In this document: positions 23,351 through 35,400 of the stretch, piece after piece | Layout: every line of letters begins with the position of its first letter | How positions within the stretch are numbered: position 1 is the first letter of the stretch | Source: Angiostrongylus vasorum | Lineage: Eukaryota; Nematoda; Chromadorea; Rhabditida; Metastrongylidae | Length of the DNA: 64,000 bases | NCBI GenBank assembly: GCA_018806985.1 | Contig: JADANN010000016.1 | Span: 96,428 to 160,427, forward strand | Reading direction: 5' to 3' | Program-made: the position numbers and the translations under genes | The notes under the pieces: generated by a model | The model's database searches: none | Seen by the model: the letters and a program-made list of their open reading frames with translations, nothing else | Told to the model about the DNA's origin: nothing

Positions 23351-23584
23351 AGAGAACTATGCAATACATCGTTAATTCTTGATTCACTTGTCATCTTTGT
23401 ATAGTTCAAACGATGTCCTTCTGAATTATCCCCACAAAAATTGAGAGCATAGTATGGTGGGCAGAGAAAAAGACCACGCGATATAGCTTTCCGTAGCATT
23501 CACTATTTCGAAGTAGAAGTTCATGTGAAAATATCATGGATCTCCACGATTTTACCATCATACCGACTACTTGGATGCTTACAC

Positions 23585-23865
23585 TTAGGGGTCAGCATAG
23601 CCAGAGTCTGTCACTGGTCTTCACCACCCTAGGCGGTCACTGCCCTTGTGGATCAGAGGGAGATTTGCCACCATGCGATTAGTTTGATACTAAAACGGTG
23701 GTGCACCCTGGGATTGGTTTGCTCTCAGCAGGGCTTCATAATGGAAATGTCGGACTCGTTCTCAGCTTGGGAAAACCCCTATTGGGAGGATGAGCCTCAC
23801 TGCCGTGTATTGCAGCCCAATACCCAGAAATGCCTCCCATTCACAATGAGGCGGTAAACCATTAG
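23585..23865 (+). repeat. Repeat D, 5' truncated
   Basis: Starts at GGGGTCAGCATAGCC and ends at AATGAGGCGGTAAACC; counterpart of 5765-6165. The left copy retains about 120 bp more at its 5' side. Confidence 0.7.
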
Positions 23866-24414
23866 GAGGAAATACCGACTACACATGAAAAGAATTTCAC
23901 AGCTCACGAGCAGAGTTACAATGAGCTGAAAACTGAATGACTATTGGGTTATTCCGTCTGTTCTATGACTTAAATTAGGGCAAGCAAATCTATCTGTGAG
24001 ATTATTTATTGACGTAACAGAGATGATTAGAACATACATAACCTTGCACATGTAGTACAGTTTTTCTCGTTCTATCTTAAACTCTAATATACTAGAGTTC
24101 ATCAAACGTATTTTTTCCCACCTTCTTCGTCAAGATTCGTATTTTGGACACAGAATCGATCAAACAACCGCGATTTCTTCCAACAGAACGCGATGATATT
24201 TTACAACGCAGTTCGTTCTTGTAACTGGTGCTCTTGGGACGAAAATCTTGAAGGTTCAGATTTTGCCTTCAAATTTTTGAGAGATTTAACTCTAGACATG
24301 CTCAAATCTGATAAAATACTTTCAAAAAATTATATGTGACGGTGGAGCAAAGTTTCTTTTAAAAGACGATAGCGGTTCTACTACTCTTGAAATTGTCATC
24401 TCCTGTAGAAAAGC

Positions 24415-25905
24415 CAACTCTGACTCAGAACGAGCTAACATGGATTAAATGTCGTCTCTGCGAATTGAATAGCACAGTTTGGAAAAAAGGCTCCTTTCAT
24501 TGTGTCCAGTGCATCAAAACGGAGAGTGAAGAACACTCAGTACACTTACAATGTTCTTAGGGCGCGATGAGGAACATAACAACAATTGATTTTTGATTTG
24601 ACATGACCCGTTGTCACATCTACTATTCACACGCCCACACTTCTTGCATTCATTTCTCTACAAATGTCGGTGAATGCTCTGGTTCAATCAATTCTCCTTG
24701 CAATCACCGGGATAGACAAGCTAAATCGCTCCCACGTAGATTGGAGGACAGCGTTGTGGCGGGGATCGAACAAGCGCCTTTTGCTTCTCGATCAACGGCC
24801 TCACTAACCACTGCGCTATCCCCGCCCCTACATGCCAACATGGAAAGCATCATTTATGGTACATTAGAAAACAGAAGCGTCTTGAGCATCCTCTACGGTG
24901 TTTTTCGATAACAAGGTGTTGAAAGTCTTTGGAAGTCCCAAATGAAAAGAAAAAGCTGTAAAGAGGGCTCTGAAATGAGCTAAAATCAAACATCGATATC
25001 ACTGCTACTCGTTTTCAATGATCGAAGATCAGGTAGGCATGAAATCTGATGAGATTCATGGACAGCTGTTGATCAATGTCTATCACTTTCTGAGGTTTAC
25101 GAGATTCTTTCAGTTTTCTTTCTATCCAGAACCATTAAGAGGAATTAAGATGCCCTTCTTTTGAGAATGTAGAATCCAGTAAACACTTTTTGACGCATTT
25201 GTAACAATGCACCTTTGGTGACGAAACGATCACGGGACTTGTCAGAAATGAAGGTGTCTGTGGACTTCACTTTCAGTTTTCCACAAACAACCTGTTTTCT
25301 ATCATACGGTTTTTCGCCCTTATTCATATCTCAAAAGCTTGAATCCTTTCATGCACCTCTACTTAATACGGTATTGAGTATTAGCGTTCATTTAATTATC
25401 GTTCACTTTCAATGCTGTTGATTCGTAATACCAACAAAAAATTCCCGAACTCCAATTCCAACTCTATTTGGAGCTACAAGAATTTGTGTAAAACAAGGAC
25501 TAAACACCAGTTATCCAGCAATCGATTCGTTCTAAACCTGCGAGATATCAGTTAAACTCGAAACAGTTTGAATATATAGAGGCGATTTCCATCAAACTTA
25601 ACGAATAACAACGGGATCTCGGCGATTGTTCCGCAGCGTTCTCTCTGTGATAGAACCTGATTTTACGCCATAAAAACTAATCCGTCGTCCACTTTGATCT
25701 AGCCACATTACCACTGTCCCCTTGTTCGTTTATTCCAACGTTTCCGCTATTACTTATTGCTCTGTCATTTCTTACTCTATCGTTCACCTTAGTGCACCGT
25801 CCGTCATGTTATATTTCGTCACGTGCGTATATCTCTTTCGTCGGTCGCACACGTCGTTATTCGTGTATCCATGTCGTTCTGTCAACAGTGCAAATACTAC
25901 CGTTA
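24415..25905. other. Right-copy-specific segment, mostly unrecognised
   Basis: Absent from the left duplicate. It contains a tRNA-like piece (24744-24833) but no exon or known repeat that I can defend. Confidence 0.5.
24744..24833 (-). repeat. tRNA-like sequence, probably a SINE head
   Basis: Minus strand: GGGGATAGCGCAGTGGTTAG (a good box A) and GCTTGTTCGATCCCCGCC (a good box B). The arms GGCGGGG and CCCCGCC could pair, but the box B then overlaps the acceptor arm, so no full cloverleaf forms. I therefore call it a tRNA-derived head rather than a tRNA gene. Confidence 0.45.
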
Positions 25906-25909
25906 TGTT

Positions 25910-26029
25910 GCCATAAAAATTAGTAAAATACACTAAAAAGGTAAACATATGACTATTTCGACACCGCCTCAGGGCCATAAAAAATAGTAAAATCACTAAA
26001 AGGCAAACATATGACTATTTCGACACCGG
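25910..26029 (+). repeat. Two-unit tandem repeat (about 60 bp)
   Basis: Two adjacent units begin with GCCATAAAAA and end with CATATGACTATTTCGACACC, differing by a few bases and small gaps. Confidence 0.75.
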
Positions 26030-26034
26030 CCCAA

Positions 26035-26265
26035 AACTCCCTTCCCTAGACATGTCTGGGCACGCCTGACGCCCTTCTATCTACCACAGAACGCTCCAGC
26101 ATCGCTTTCACAGGATTCCAGAGGAAATCCGCTCGACCGACATTCAACAGCATTCATGGCGAAGGCGGGACTTCTCAACTAGTGGTCGAACCTGGATGCT
26201 AAAGGTTCGAAGACCTTTGCGGACGGTGGATACGAGGAAATGTATCGAAGGCAAGAGTGCTGGGG
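26035..26265 (+). mobile_element. SINE family C fragment
   Basis: Family C tail words: GAACGCTCCAGCATCGC, TTCACAGGATTCCAG, GTTCGAAGACCTTTGCGGAC and AGAGTGCTGGGGTTCGCGG. Confidence 0.5.
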
Positions 26266-26775
26266 TTCGCGGTAAATTATATTTGTGGGCCATATAATAA
26301 CAACAACTAAAAAAAATGAGTTACTATAAACCAATGGTAACTCGTCGAGCTCAAACAATGAGACGATGAATTCTGCTACAAACCAAAACAAGAGCATTAT
26401 AGTCAGCTGCGGACTACCAGATCCGCTTTAACTGCTCTAACTAATGCGGTTTGTTTCCAGTTCTTCATGGTGCATATGATTCTTTAATTTTGAGAACATG
26501 CTTGTGGTCGCAATAAGAAATAGGAGAGAGGAACAGAATTAGCAGAAGAAGGTAGAACACTCTGTCACTATTTCTGAAACATCGTGCTGTTCATCATCCG
26601 GAAAAAAATTGTATTTCTGACGCTAACATGTACTGAGAACAATTCAGGGAACACACAGAAGAAATACTTGTTGTGGGCCCTCGTTTTATTTCTACTGACT
26701 AATGAAGTGCTTACTGACTACTTATAATGACAAAGTCACGTGGCTGTTTTTTTTACCCAAGTTCTGAAGAGCGTA

Positions 26776-27240
26776 CTAATCTTTAATTTTGGTCATAGCA
26801 GCCTCATTTTCTTCACTGCTTTTTAATGCTAAATCCCACTTTATCGTATCGCATAAGTAGAACCATGGCTCAAAAGTCAGCGCAAGCAACTCCGTAGATA
26901 TCCCGATCGTTGCTGATAAGTTCATTTGGTACTGATGGCGCTTTTTTTTCTCGATGTCCCTCCAGAGGAAACCAAGATAGGCTTGAATGAATGCTCTCGC
27001 CGAATCATTTAAGACGTTAACACAATTCTTCCCCATAGTGACGACATGCACATGTGATGTGTTGATATTCCAATTACCAAATTCTATATAAAGTACGCTA
27101 GTAATGAACAGGACCCATAAATCGGTGATGAAATGTTCGACCGGAGTATTGAGAGATAGACAGTATAGGGTTAAAGTCGCATAGTTTTCTGCTTCTTTCC
27201 TAACCACTAATGCCTTCGTGGCTCCAAGATTGTCGCCCAC
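26776..27240 (-). CDS. 154-codon open frame, uncertain
   Basis: A single minus-strand frame of 154 codons begins with MGDNLGATKALVVRKEAENY and ends with KSSEENEAAMTKIKD. Two moderately hydrophobic stretches (FITDLWVLFITSVLYIEF; LLALTFEPWFYLC) are visible. It begins exactly where the right duplicate loses similarity to the left one. No family was recognised and no splice sites support it, so it may be a chance frame or part of a damaged membrane-protein gene related to 7251-7857. Confidence 0.25.
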   Translation of the reverse strand: MGDNLGATKALVVRKEAENYATLTLYCLSLNTPVEHFITDLWVLFITSVLYIEFGNWNINTSHVHVVTMGKNCVNVLNDSARAFIQAYLGFLWRDIEKKKRHQYQMNLSATIGISTELLALTFEPWFYLCDTIKWDLALKSSEENEAAMTKIKD

Positions 27241-27309
27241 CTTTCATTTGGAAATGACGCCTACTTCATAAGAACGAATATCGTACCGTGGAATCACGTT
27301 TTTTCCTAG

Positions 27310-30300
27310 ATGTGGTGTCTTGTTTCGTTCTTCATCACCAATGCTGTCACGGCTTCGGCACGTTCGCCTTCCTTTTTTGGAAAGGATGCCTATCTCACAA
27401 AAGAGTATATCAATGCTATAACCGCATACGGTCCAGGTTTAGGAGTTTTCAGTAAGTTCACGACTTTAAAAAACCCGTTCTTAATTCCATTTGACAGTTG
27501 CTTACTTTTTGAAATGTTTCGTATATAGTATCGGGATCTTTAGAACAAAACGAAGCATTGAAAAGCAGCAGAACTTCAATAGTGGAAATTTCTTCAGAAA
27601 AAAAACATTTATAACTAAGAGGTAAATTCAATAACCATTGTCATATTTTCCCTATAAACTAAGTGCCAGTTGATTTCCCGCCAATTTTCCACTATTTTAA
27701 AAAATGGTGATAAAAAAAATCTACTACGTTTAAAGAAGGCCCTACTATGCTCTAATTATGCTAATAGATTAACATCCCTCTTAAAAATGATCACATGAAA
27801 ACCTTTAAAGTGGGAAATCTATTCTGTATACATACTGCTAGAATGTCCTGTTTTCTACCAACAGCTTCAACGTATCCAATGTAGAAGTACAGTAAAGTAA
27901 AATATGATAACGATCCTCCCACATAGGAAAGAAAAAGCAGCTGTCAGTAACTTACTAGAAAAAAAGGTCCACTTAATGTGTACCCCGTATATATTTTTTT
28001 TCACAGCCATTTCAGTAATTATGTTGTATTTCTGCGGTCCTTGGTAGGAGCTCTGCAATAGATGAAAAAAAGGTATACGTGGCTAATCTGTACTGTTTAC
28101 CGTTCCAAAGTGTAATTTCAGCGCCGTACTCCTATGTCGACATATCGTATGACAACATTCCATTCGTTGGGAAGATTCCAGTTCTAGGAAAAGAAGGCAC
28201 ATCCTCAAAGCTAGGAATATCACCTTTTTATCCACCACAGGGGAACCCAAGCAATCCATTCCCTCCGTTATACAGGTATTTTCACAAGACAACGCTACTA
28301 TGGAACGCTCTGTAAACTTATCCTCTGTTCTAGGCGAATATTTTATGACTTCAAAAAAACAATCTTTCAAATTTTCTACTTAGTCTTAGCATAATGTTTG
28401 GCCAAGGGAATTAAATATGCAGGTTAAAAATTAAGAGCACGACCACTCCCATTACATGTGCCTGAACCACAAGATGTCGTAGCCGTACCCCTTGATGAGG
28501 AAGCGCTGCACGGTGAACCTCTATTTCCTCCAGGTAAGATTTGTTTTCATGAACTACCCCCCGGTGTTTTTATTCGCAACCAATGTTATGTTTTTGGTAA
28601 AGAGATCAACTTTGAAACTTGCATCTTAACACATTGGCTGACGGCAACACCCAACTTTTTGTGGTGCATGAGACGACGACAGATTCCCAGTCGCTCACGC
28701 GATGAGTCATATGTAGGTCGTACAGACCGAAGTACACCGACTTAGTGATGACCTCACTTTTCTTCTTGAATTTTTTCGTCATCACACAATCGCATTCCTG
28801 TCATTCTTTGTTAATCGGTTTGACAGCATTTCTACCAATTCCGCAGTACTTTTTTGTAAATTGTACTATAGGAGGCAAATGGCACAGTGGTAGTATGTCC
28901 GTCATCACGAGCATGATGCTAGTTCCATTCCGCTTCGGGCCAACCAAGCCTCTCATCTCTCCGGGGTCGGGAAATTGGTACCGGAGTTGCCTTGGGAAAA
29001 AAATCACTCTCTGCAATCAAACTGGGAACGCTCCAACCTGGCTATCTCAGGACACTAGACGGTTTTTCTAGCATTCCACGACAGTCAAGACGAAATGAAA
29101 ATCCTCAAGCAGCACCCGAAGCCACACATAAAAGTTGGAAGATCTTGGTGGACAATGGATGCGGGAAACGAATCGAATGTGAGAAGTGCTGGGATCCACA
29201 TAGTAGACGTGAAGACGGATCATATAAACTGTACTATAAGTACATTCATCACAGCGATTGCAAAGGAAAGAAAAAAAACCACAAGTGCAGAAGAGATCAC
29301 TGGTCTCCTCCTTAAGATGGGAGACGTTCGGCTGCCATGGCCATGATGGCTGCGCTGTTATTGGAGTTGTACCGATTACATATGCCGTTCTCTTGGTTAT
29401 CAAGTGATCCCACGAGACAGGTTTGAAGAATTGTTCAGTTAACTCCATTTGGCGGATCTGGCTGATAATGCAAGAGGTGATGAAAGAAACATAACATGAA
29501 ACATCGGTCGGCTTGTCAAACTTGTCGGCAGATATCGCATGAGATAACTGGGTTGGCAAAAGCATTTGCATCAGCGAGTCGCCTCGCTCGTGCACTACGG
29601 AGAGATAGTGCCATTCCACTGGGTTTTTTTTTGTTCATGCTATGCAAGACACACGGCATCCACTCTCTCTAGCAAGGATCTATGCATCGACAACAACCTT
29701 TAGAAGTTGCAGATACACTAAACAGATCCACTACTTAAATTTGATTCAAATGTACAAAGTGCACGCGTGTACAGACTCAAGTATCCATTTTCTTGGTAGA
29801 TCCTAGAGCAAGCCAACATTCAATGAAGCGGAGACATTCTTTTCGAAGCAGTAAAGAGCTACGACACAAAATCCACTGAAATACATTACAAGAAGGTGAA
29901 AATTAAAAGGCTGTCAGCAGAATACTTGCTTGTTGTGATGATTACAGTGTGTTAGAAAGTGCTGATCGTAAAACTTGGAGATTGTGAATGTAATATTCTA
30001 AAGTGCAATGACTACAAAATAAGTGAAGAGTTACAAGAACAAGAGTTACGAATATGTAATTTTTCAAACGTAATCTTTACGCTCTCCCAACGGTTTAACG
30101 CTTTATCGTAGTTGGAAGGTGTTCCTGGGTGTCGGCTTGCGATATAAAGCGCGTGGTCCATCTTCCCAGCAGTACCCCCCAAGCTGAGGAGTCCGACATT
30201 TCCAACCGGAAGCCCGGCTAAGAGTCAGCCAATACCAGGATCCACCACCGTCTTAGTGTCAAACTAGTAGCATGGTGGCAAATCTCCCTCTGATCCACAA

Positions 30301-31823
30301 AGGCCGGCGACTACCTGTGGTGGAGACGACTTGGGGGCAGACTTTGGCCAGGCTGACCTTGGGAACCACAACGGCTAAACCAGAAAAACTCCGAAGAAAT
30401 GGAAATTATGCTGGGGCCCGTACAACCAGTGTGGACTGGCCATTCAAGTATCCGAGTAAGGAACAAAAAAGCTATATATGACAGACAAACAGCGGAAAAC
30501 AAGATAAATCATGACCAAGAGTAACTTATGCCAGTCAATTTACTCTAAAACATATCAGTATACTCAGTATGCCAATGTCGCCGTCAACGGTTATGCTTTA
30601 AAAAATGGCTCACCTAGCGATTCGGGTGATTTCATGGCTAACCAGGGTTACTATTTCCGGCTTTTCCGTATTAGCAAAACAGGTTTTAGAAAAGCAAAGA
30701 AACATATGCGAATCTGACAGATTAAATAAGAAGTCATAAACGAAGAAAAAACCTGGTCATTTTCATTGTTTTTGCAGAACTCGTCCTACCGTTTGAACAG
30801 AAGGGAGATACAGATGATGAAATGAGTGTCAAACCAACTGATCCATTTGCATCTTCTGCCGTGGATCAAGAAACAGTTAGGATTTTTTTCCTTTACCATT
30901 CTATATTCTACACTATACTAAGGGTATGTAGCGCAGTCTTCGGATGCACCCTACAATACACATGGGATCGATCCCCGCGCCCGAGATTCATCAAGCCTTC
31001 CATCCCTAAGGGGTCGGCAAATCGGTACCAGACTTGTCTGGAGGGATAGCAACACTGACTCGATACATCCTAGGCCACCGCGAGTCATTGTAAAGGCCAG
31101 ATATGCATTCAATCACTTCCAACGATGCTTAATGAAGTCGAATGCACGGCGCATCTCTCAGAGATTGATCACTGCCGAGAGCTTTTTTAGTTTCATACTA
31201 TATTACTCTGCGAATACCATATAAATTTTAAAAAGTAAGTGATAAGAGGGCACTTAAAGAAATATTTTTCTACTTGAAATAACCAGAGGCAGAAGAGATC
31301 AAGCAAAACATTGTGGCTAAGCAAATCATCCCAGATGATACATTACTTTATCAATTTTTTGCTCAGAATGAACTGGTAGAGTGGCCACTGGAAAAGACCA
31401 GCCTGTCAGAAAACGAGAGAGGTCGACAGGACAACACAGGTTTCTTCTATAACCTTTGACAAAACCTTCAAGAATAGTGAACTATTTTGCGAAACAAAAT
31501 AGATATTCATGAAATCTCCACAGGATATCATTCTTTCCCATATAGAAACAGTTTAAGAAAAAAGTAGCGGAAAACGCACTGAGAAACTGAACCTTTAGCG
31601 CTGTACAATTACAAACCAAGAATTCTTAATAAGCAATATGAAGGTGACAATAACTAACTACCTTACAGATAGTGTGGGAGAGGTCATAGTGGACAAAGTA
31701 TCAGAGAAGAGCTTAATGGAAGACGAAGTGGCCGCGATGAAACCCTCCACGATTGGAAGGCCAAAAAATCCGTTCCGATCAAAAAGAGTCAGAAGAGATT
31801 TCCTCAGATTCTTCAATTATTAA
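27310..31823 (+). CDS. Secreted protein of unknown function, 265 aa (6 exons)
   Basis: Exons 27310-27451, 28122-28275, 28436-28533, 30778-30875, 31289-31439 and 31669-31823 join into one frame of 266 codons; all five introns are GT-AG. The ATG directly follows an acceptor (TTTTTTCCTAG), suggesting trans-splicing. Residues 1-17 look like a signal peptide (MWCLVSFFITNAVTASA). Next come a Tyr/Pro/Gly-rich part (PYSYVDISYDNIPFVGKIPV; ISPFYPPQGNPSNPFPPLY), an acidic middle (VAVPLDEEALHGEPLFPP; KGDTDDEMS; EAEEIKQN minus its first residue at the junction) and a basic tail (RSKRVRRDFLRFFNY). There are no cysteines after the signal peptide and no domain I recognise. The third acceptor (AAATTAAG) is weak. 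Introns 3 and 4 carry SINE C, repeat D and SINE A. Phase agreement across six exons argues for a real gene. Confidence 0.7.
28865..29225 (+). mobile_element. SINE family C copy, best preserved
   Basis: Head GGCAAATGGCACAGTGGTAG (box A-like) and GCTAGTTCCATTCCGC (box B-like); body GGCCAACCAAGCCTCTCATC, GGTACCGGAGTTGCCTTGGG, TATCTCAGGACACTAGACGG; tail GTTGGAAGATCTTGGTGGAC and GTGCTGGGATCCACATAG. Lies in intron 3 of the 27310 gene. Confidence 0.75.
29230..30090. other. Intronic sequence, no feature recognised
   Basis: Part of the long third intron of the 27310 gene. The 183-codon minus frame at 29068-29619 partly mirrors the SINE C copy and is not taken as a gene. Confidence 0.5.
30095..30455 (-). 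repeat. Repeat D copy
   Basis: On the minus strand it shows the D words: GGATACTTGAATGGCCAG, AACCAGTGAG-type 5' part, ACCACCACAGGTAGTCGCC and GAGGGAGATTTGCCACCATG, then GGATCCTGGTATTGGCTGAC. Confidence 0.7.
30925..31185 (+). mobile_element. SINE family A copy
   Basis: GGTATGTAGCGCAGTCTTCG (box A-like), ACATGGGATCGATCCCCGC (box B-like), GTACCAGACTTGTCTGGAGG, CGAGTCATTGTAAAGGCCAG, GAGATTGATCACTGCCGAG. It lies in intron 4 of the 27310 gene. Confidence 0.8.
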
Positions 31824-31929
31824 CGAAACAACAGAATCTCAATACACGGTTATTCCCAGGATTACAATTCTCCTGTAATTAAAAGTATGCTTCCCATGTT
31901 TAGCTATGGACTTATTGAGTTTCCACTTT

Positions 31930-31935
31930 AATAAA
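31930..31935 (+). terminator. Polyadenylation signal AATAAA
   Basis: Hexamer 106 bp after the stop of the 27310 gene; it precedes the convergent CstF-50 gene. Confidence 0.5.
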
Positions 31936-31969
31936 ACTCTATGTGATGCCGTCACTTTCAATTTGTTCG

Positions 31970-32110
31970 CAAGAGGGCGGGGGGTGAACACGTTAGCTCC
32001 CGGAAAGAGTCACAGCGTGTTCGACCGACACCCCAGACACCCGCGATCCCGGAGTTTTGCAAATATCTCAGCACCATTATGGTTATATTTCATAGCATAC
32101 GATATTTCAA
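31970..32110 (+). mobile_element. SINE family B copy
   Basis: GGGGGTGAACACGTTAGCTC, CAGCGTGTTCGACCGAC, CGGAGTTTTGCAAATATCTC and TATGGTTATATTTCATAGCA. It lies between two convergent genes. Confidence 0.75.
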
Positions 32111-32400
32111 AAAGGAGCATCATTCAGCAATGCAGTGAACAAAACACCAAACACAACTTACAGAAGACAGATTTATCACAGCTATAACGAGCAGGTCACG
32201 TTCTTTGCAGAAACACTGACTAAGATCGAAACTCTAGCGCCATTGTGGTGTTCAATGGAAGTAACGATCATTTCGGTGTTACGGGAAAGTGAAAAGAAAA
32301 AACGATAAAATGTGATCTTCGAGATATGCCATAAGAAAACATTATCCCTCATTGAACAACAATTTACCGAAACAAAACAAAAAAGAAGAGAAAGCATTTT

Positions 32401-35400
32401 TTAAAACCTAGGGCCCTTTCGATACCAAAACCGTGCTCGAAAATCGTCACTGCCAGTTAAAAATGCAGGAGCCGTTGGAGAATGGACGAAGACACGTGTA
32501 GCCGCGGTGTGACCCAAGGCAAGCAATCGTTTTCTATCCGAGTTACGAGCATCCCATGAACACAAACTCCCAGATTTCTCGTCTGGGAAAAGCACTGGAA
32601 CATTAGTGATAAGTAAATGTTTACCTTTTTCTCATATATGGGTGTTAAGCGGCGATCTAAAGTGGAGATCCATTCCCCCCAGCAGGATCCCACCCTTCCA
32701 AAATGAGGATCAGAACTCTTGCACTAGGAAATTATGACAAAGCTCTCGAGATTCTGTGGAAAAGGATCTCACCCAACCAACAAATTACCAGCGAAATGGA
32801 AAATGTTTTGGTTCTCTCACAATTCTATAAGAGCGGCTATTCATGTACTCAAGTGTACACAGAATCTTCTGAGTGTCATCTTCATTTGAAAAAAAAACCT
32901 AGTTAATATTTCTCCGAAAATAATCCCCAGCTGAAATTTAATGAAACACCATCAAAATTTGTCACGCAAACGCGCAAGCTACAAACCTAAGGACGCTTTT
33001 GCGTACACCATGTGAACGTACTGAGCAATATCCGGATTGTTCATTCGCTTGCGCTGCTCAAGATACGCGATTCGATGACAAGGAGTGAGTAGAAGAAACA
33101 GATTCCACGTGGAGAGAATTCCAAAAGGCTATTTATGCACCTAGTTCGGTGCTCTTTCACAGGATTAGCGGAACCCCTCAATTCTATTCGCTGGTACAAA
33201 AATCGTCAGAGACAGAACAAGTCAACTTTCTATGTGAGCCCAGGTGTTGCTTTACAAGCCATTTTTTACCTATCGACAGGTTGAAAGTGGCTTGTATGCG
33301 GTTTGGCAGAAGCTGAATACAATCGGATCATGTGACCACCAAAGGCAGTTATGGTTCTATGGGTATAGTGAAGAAGTCTGCTGCAATTCAGAATGACAAG
33401 GTTTCTATTGTTCGTCTAAGTGACTTTTCTCTCTACAGTTCTTTTTGTGTTAATCTGAACGTTGAAGATCTGCACGTTACGTAAGCTAGATAGAGTATCA
33501 CTCAGCGCTATCGAAAGTGTAACTGCTACAGCATTTTTGGGAATATGTCGCATTACTGGAAGTGAAACTGGGGAATTAGAACTTTTGTTTTAGGTCAAAT
33601 GACAGTGGTTAGAGATGCACCTAAGCACGCCAAAATGGCGAAAATTAGGTGGGTAAGATAGTTTATGCGTTTAAACAACAGCTGGTGAAGAAGATTCGTT
33701 AGTAACTGGATCCTACAGGATATCAAACGCACATCAAGAGGCTCACTGCTCCATCAAGACCGTGGGCCCGATGGTCAGAAGTCTTTAGGAATATCCTAGA
33801 AGAAACATATGATGTTCAGCGCGTCCCTACAGAGAGATAGCCTGACCCAACTGGCTTCTCTCGAACGCAAAAAGGACAAACGAAGACATTATTAGCTCAG
33901 GCTCAAGTAGGTCAAAAATCAATGGAAACACAACCGGTATAAGTGAACAGGCTATGGTGCTTATGTGCCATGTGCTCAATGATGTAAAATGATAAAAGTT
34001 CACAGTCAAATGAATTTGCTGGTTTAGGATTTGCTATGGGTGGATACATATTTTATTGAAAGTAAAAGGCTCATTATCGGCTAAAAATCAGAAATAACCA
34101 CTACTGTCATTGTGACTTGAAAAAAAAACTCACCATAGTCCTCGTTATGATTAAAGGTCGCTTTGACAGGGAACTCCTGTCTGCCTGTGGCTCCAGCACC
34201 GGTATAGGCAATAAGACACCGATTTGTTGACAACTCCCACAGCTTCACTATGCTATCCATGCCGCTTGTCAATATGTACTGTAAAACGAACATATTACCA
34301 GTCACTTATTTTTGAAATGAATTCCTCTCTGTCATCTTCAATCAGAAACAAGAACCCTCAGAATTAGGTAACCAGGCAGGCACAATTCCACAGCCAAATT
34401 CTAAAATTTATATATTGTAGAGCTTTATATACCTCCCAACGGCTCACCGCCTCATCATAGTTGAGAGGTGTTCCTAGGTGTCGGGTTGCGATATACAACG
34501 GAGTAATCCATCCATTCAAGCTGAGGAGTCCGGCGTTCTCATCAGGAAGCCCAGCTAGGAATAAACCAATACCAGGATCCACCACCGTCCTGGTACCAAA
34601 CTAGTCCCAATGGTGACAAATCTCCCTCTGATCCATAAGGGTGCCGACTGCCTGTGGTGGTGACGACCTGGGGCAGACTTTGGCTAGGCTGGGAACCACA
34701 ATGGTTATACCAGCAAAAATCTGGAAAGTGGAAATTGTACTGGGGTCCACACAACCTGTGAAGACGGGCCATCCAAGTATCAAGTATGATGCATAGGAAG
34801 CACATATGTATATGTAGAGGATACTACGTTTCAAGACCAACCAATCATCACCTTTCCATTCCTTGTGAATTTTGCAGAACAAATAGCCGCTCCGTCATGA
34901 GCTCGACTGAACGTCTCCACACAGCGGTTTGAGATTCCGTCCCACACTTTGACATCTCCGTCCTTTGACCCAGTAACATAGAGCCGAGCGTTGTCAGAGT
35001 AATTCACATCCATCACAACGTCTTTGTGCTGGTCTCCTGGGGCAGAACAAACAAAACACTGCGCTGTCTCAACATTATACAAGCGAATGGTTGGATGATC
35101 CGTCGTCACCAAAAGAAATTCTCCGCCCGGATGAAACGATAACGCTCGAACGGGGAAAACTTCCTACAAAAGGAGTAACACATACAAATCCTTAGCAAAT
35201 TACTTCTTTAAAAAATAATAAAACTATAGTCTGCATCAGAAGAACAACATAAGATCCACCGATAACGTCTTCATCGCTCTTTTCACAGCAGTTTTTGAAA
35301 AGTCGAATAATTTCACAGTCTTGTCCGTGGATCCAGATACTAGAATTTGTTCACGCGGATGAAAGGACACTACTGTGACTTCCTGTAAGAGTTAAAAACG

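Larger units (their letters stand above)
19225..26785 (+). repeat. Segmental duplication, right copy
   Basis: Partner of 1-7285 (see that entry). It keeps the gene open, lacks the internal duplication and the longer RTE section seen on the left, and carries an extra segment at about 24415-26305. Confidence 0.9.

Noticed and set aside
24744..24833. Functional tRNA gene on the minus strand
   Set aside because: Boxes A and B are good, but box B overlaps the acceptor arm and no proper T arm can form; a SINE head is more likely.
29068..29619. 183-codon minus-strand frame
   Set aside because: About a third of it lies on the SINE C copy in antisense, and no splice sites or family words support it.
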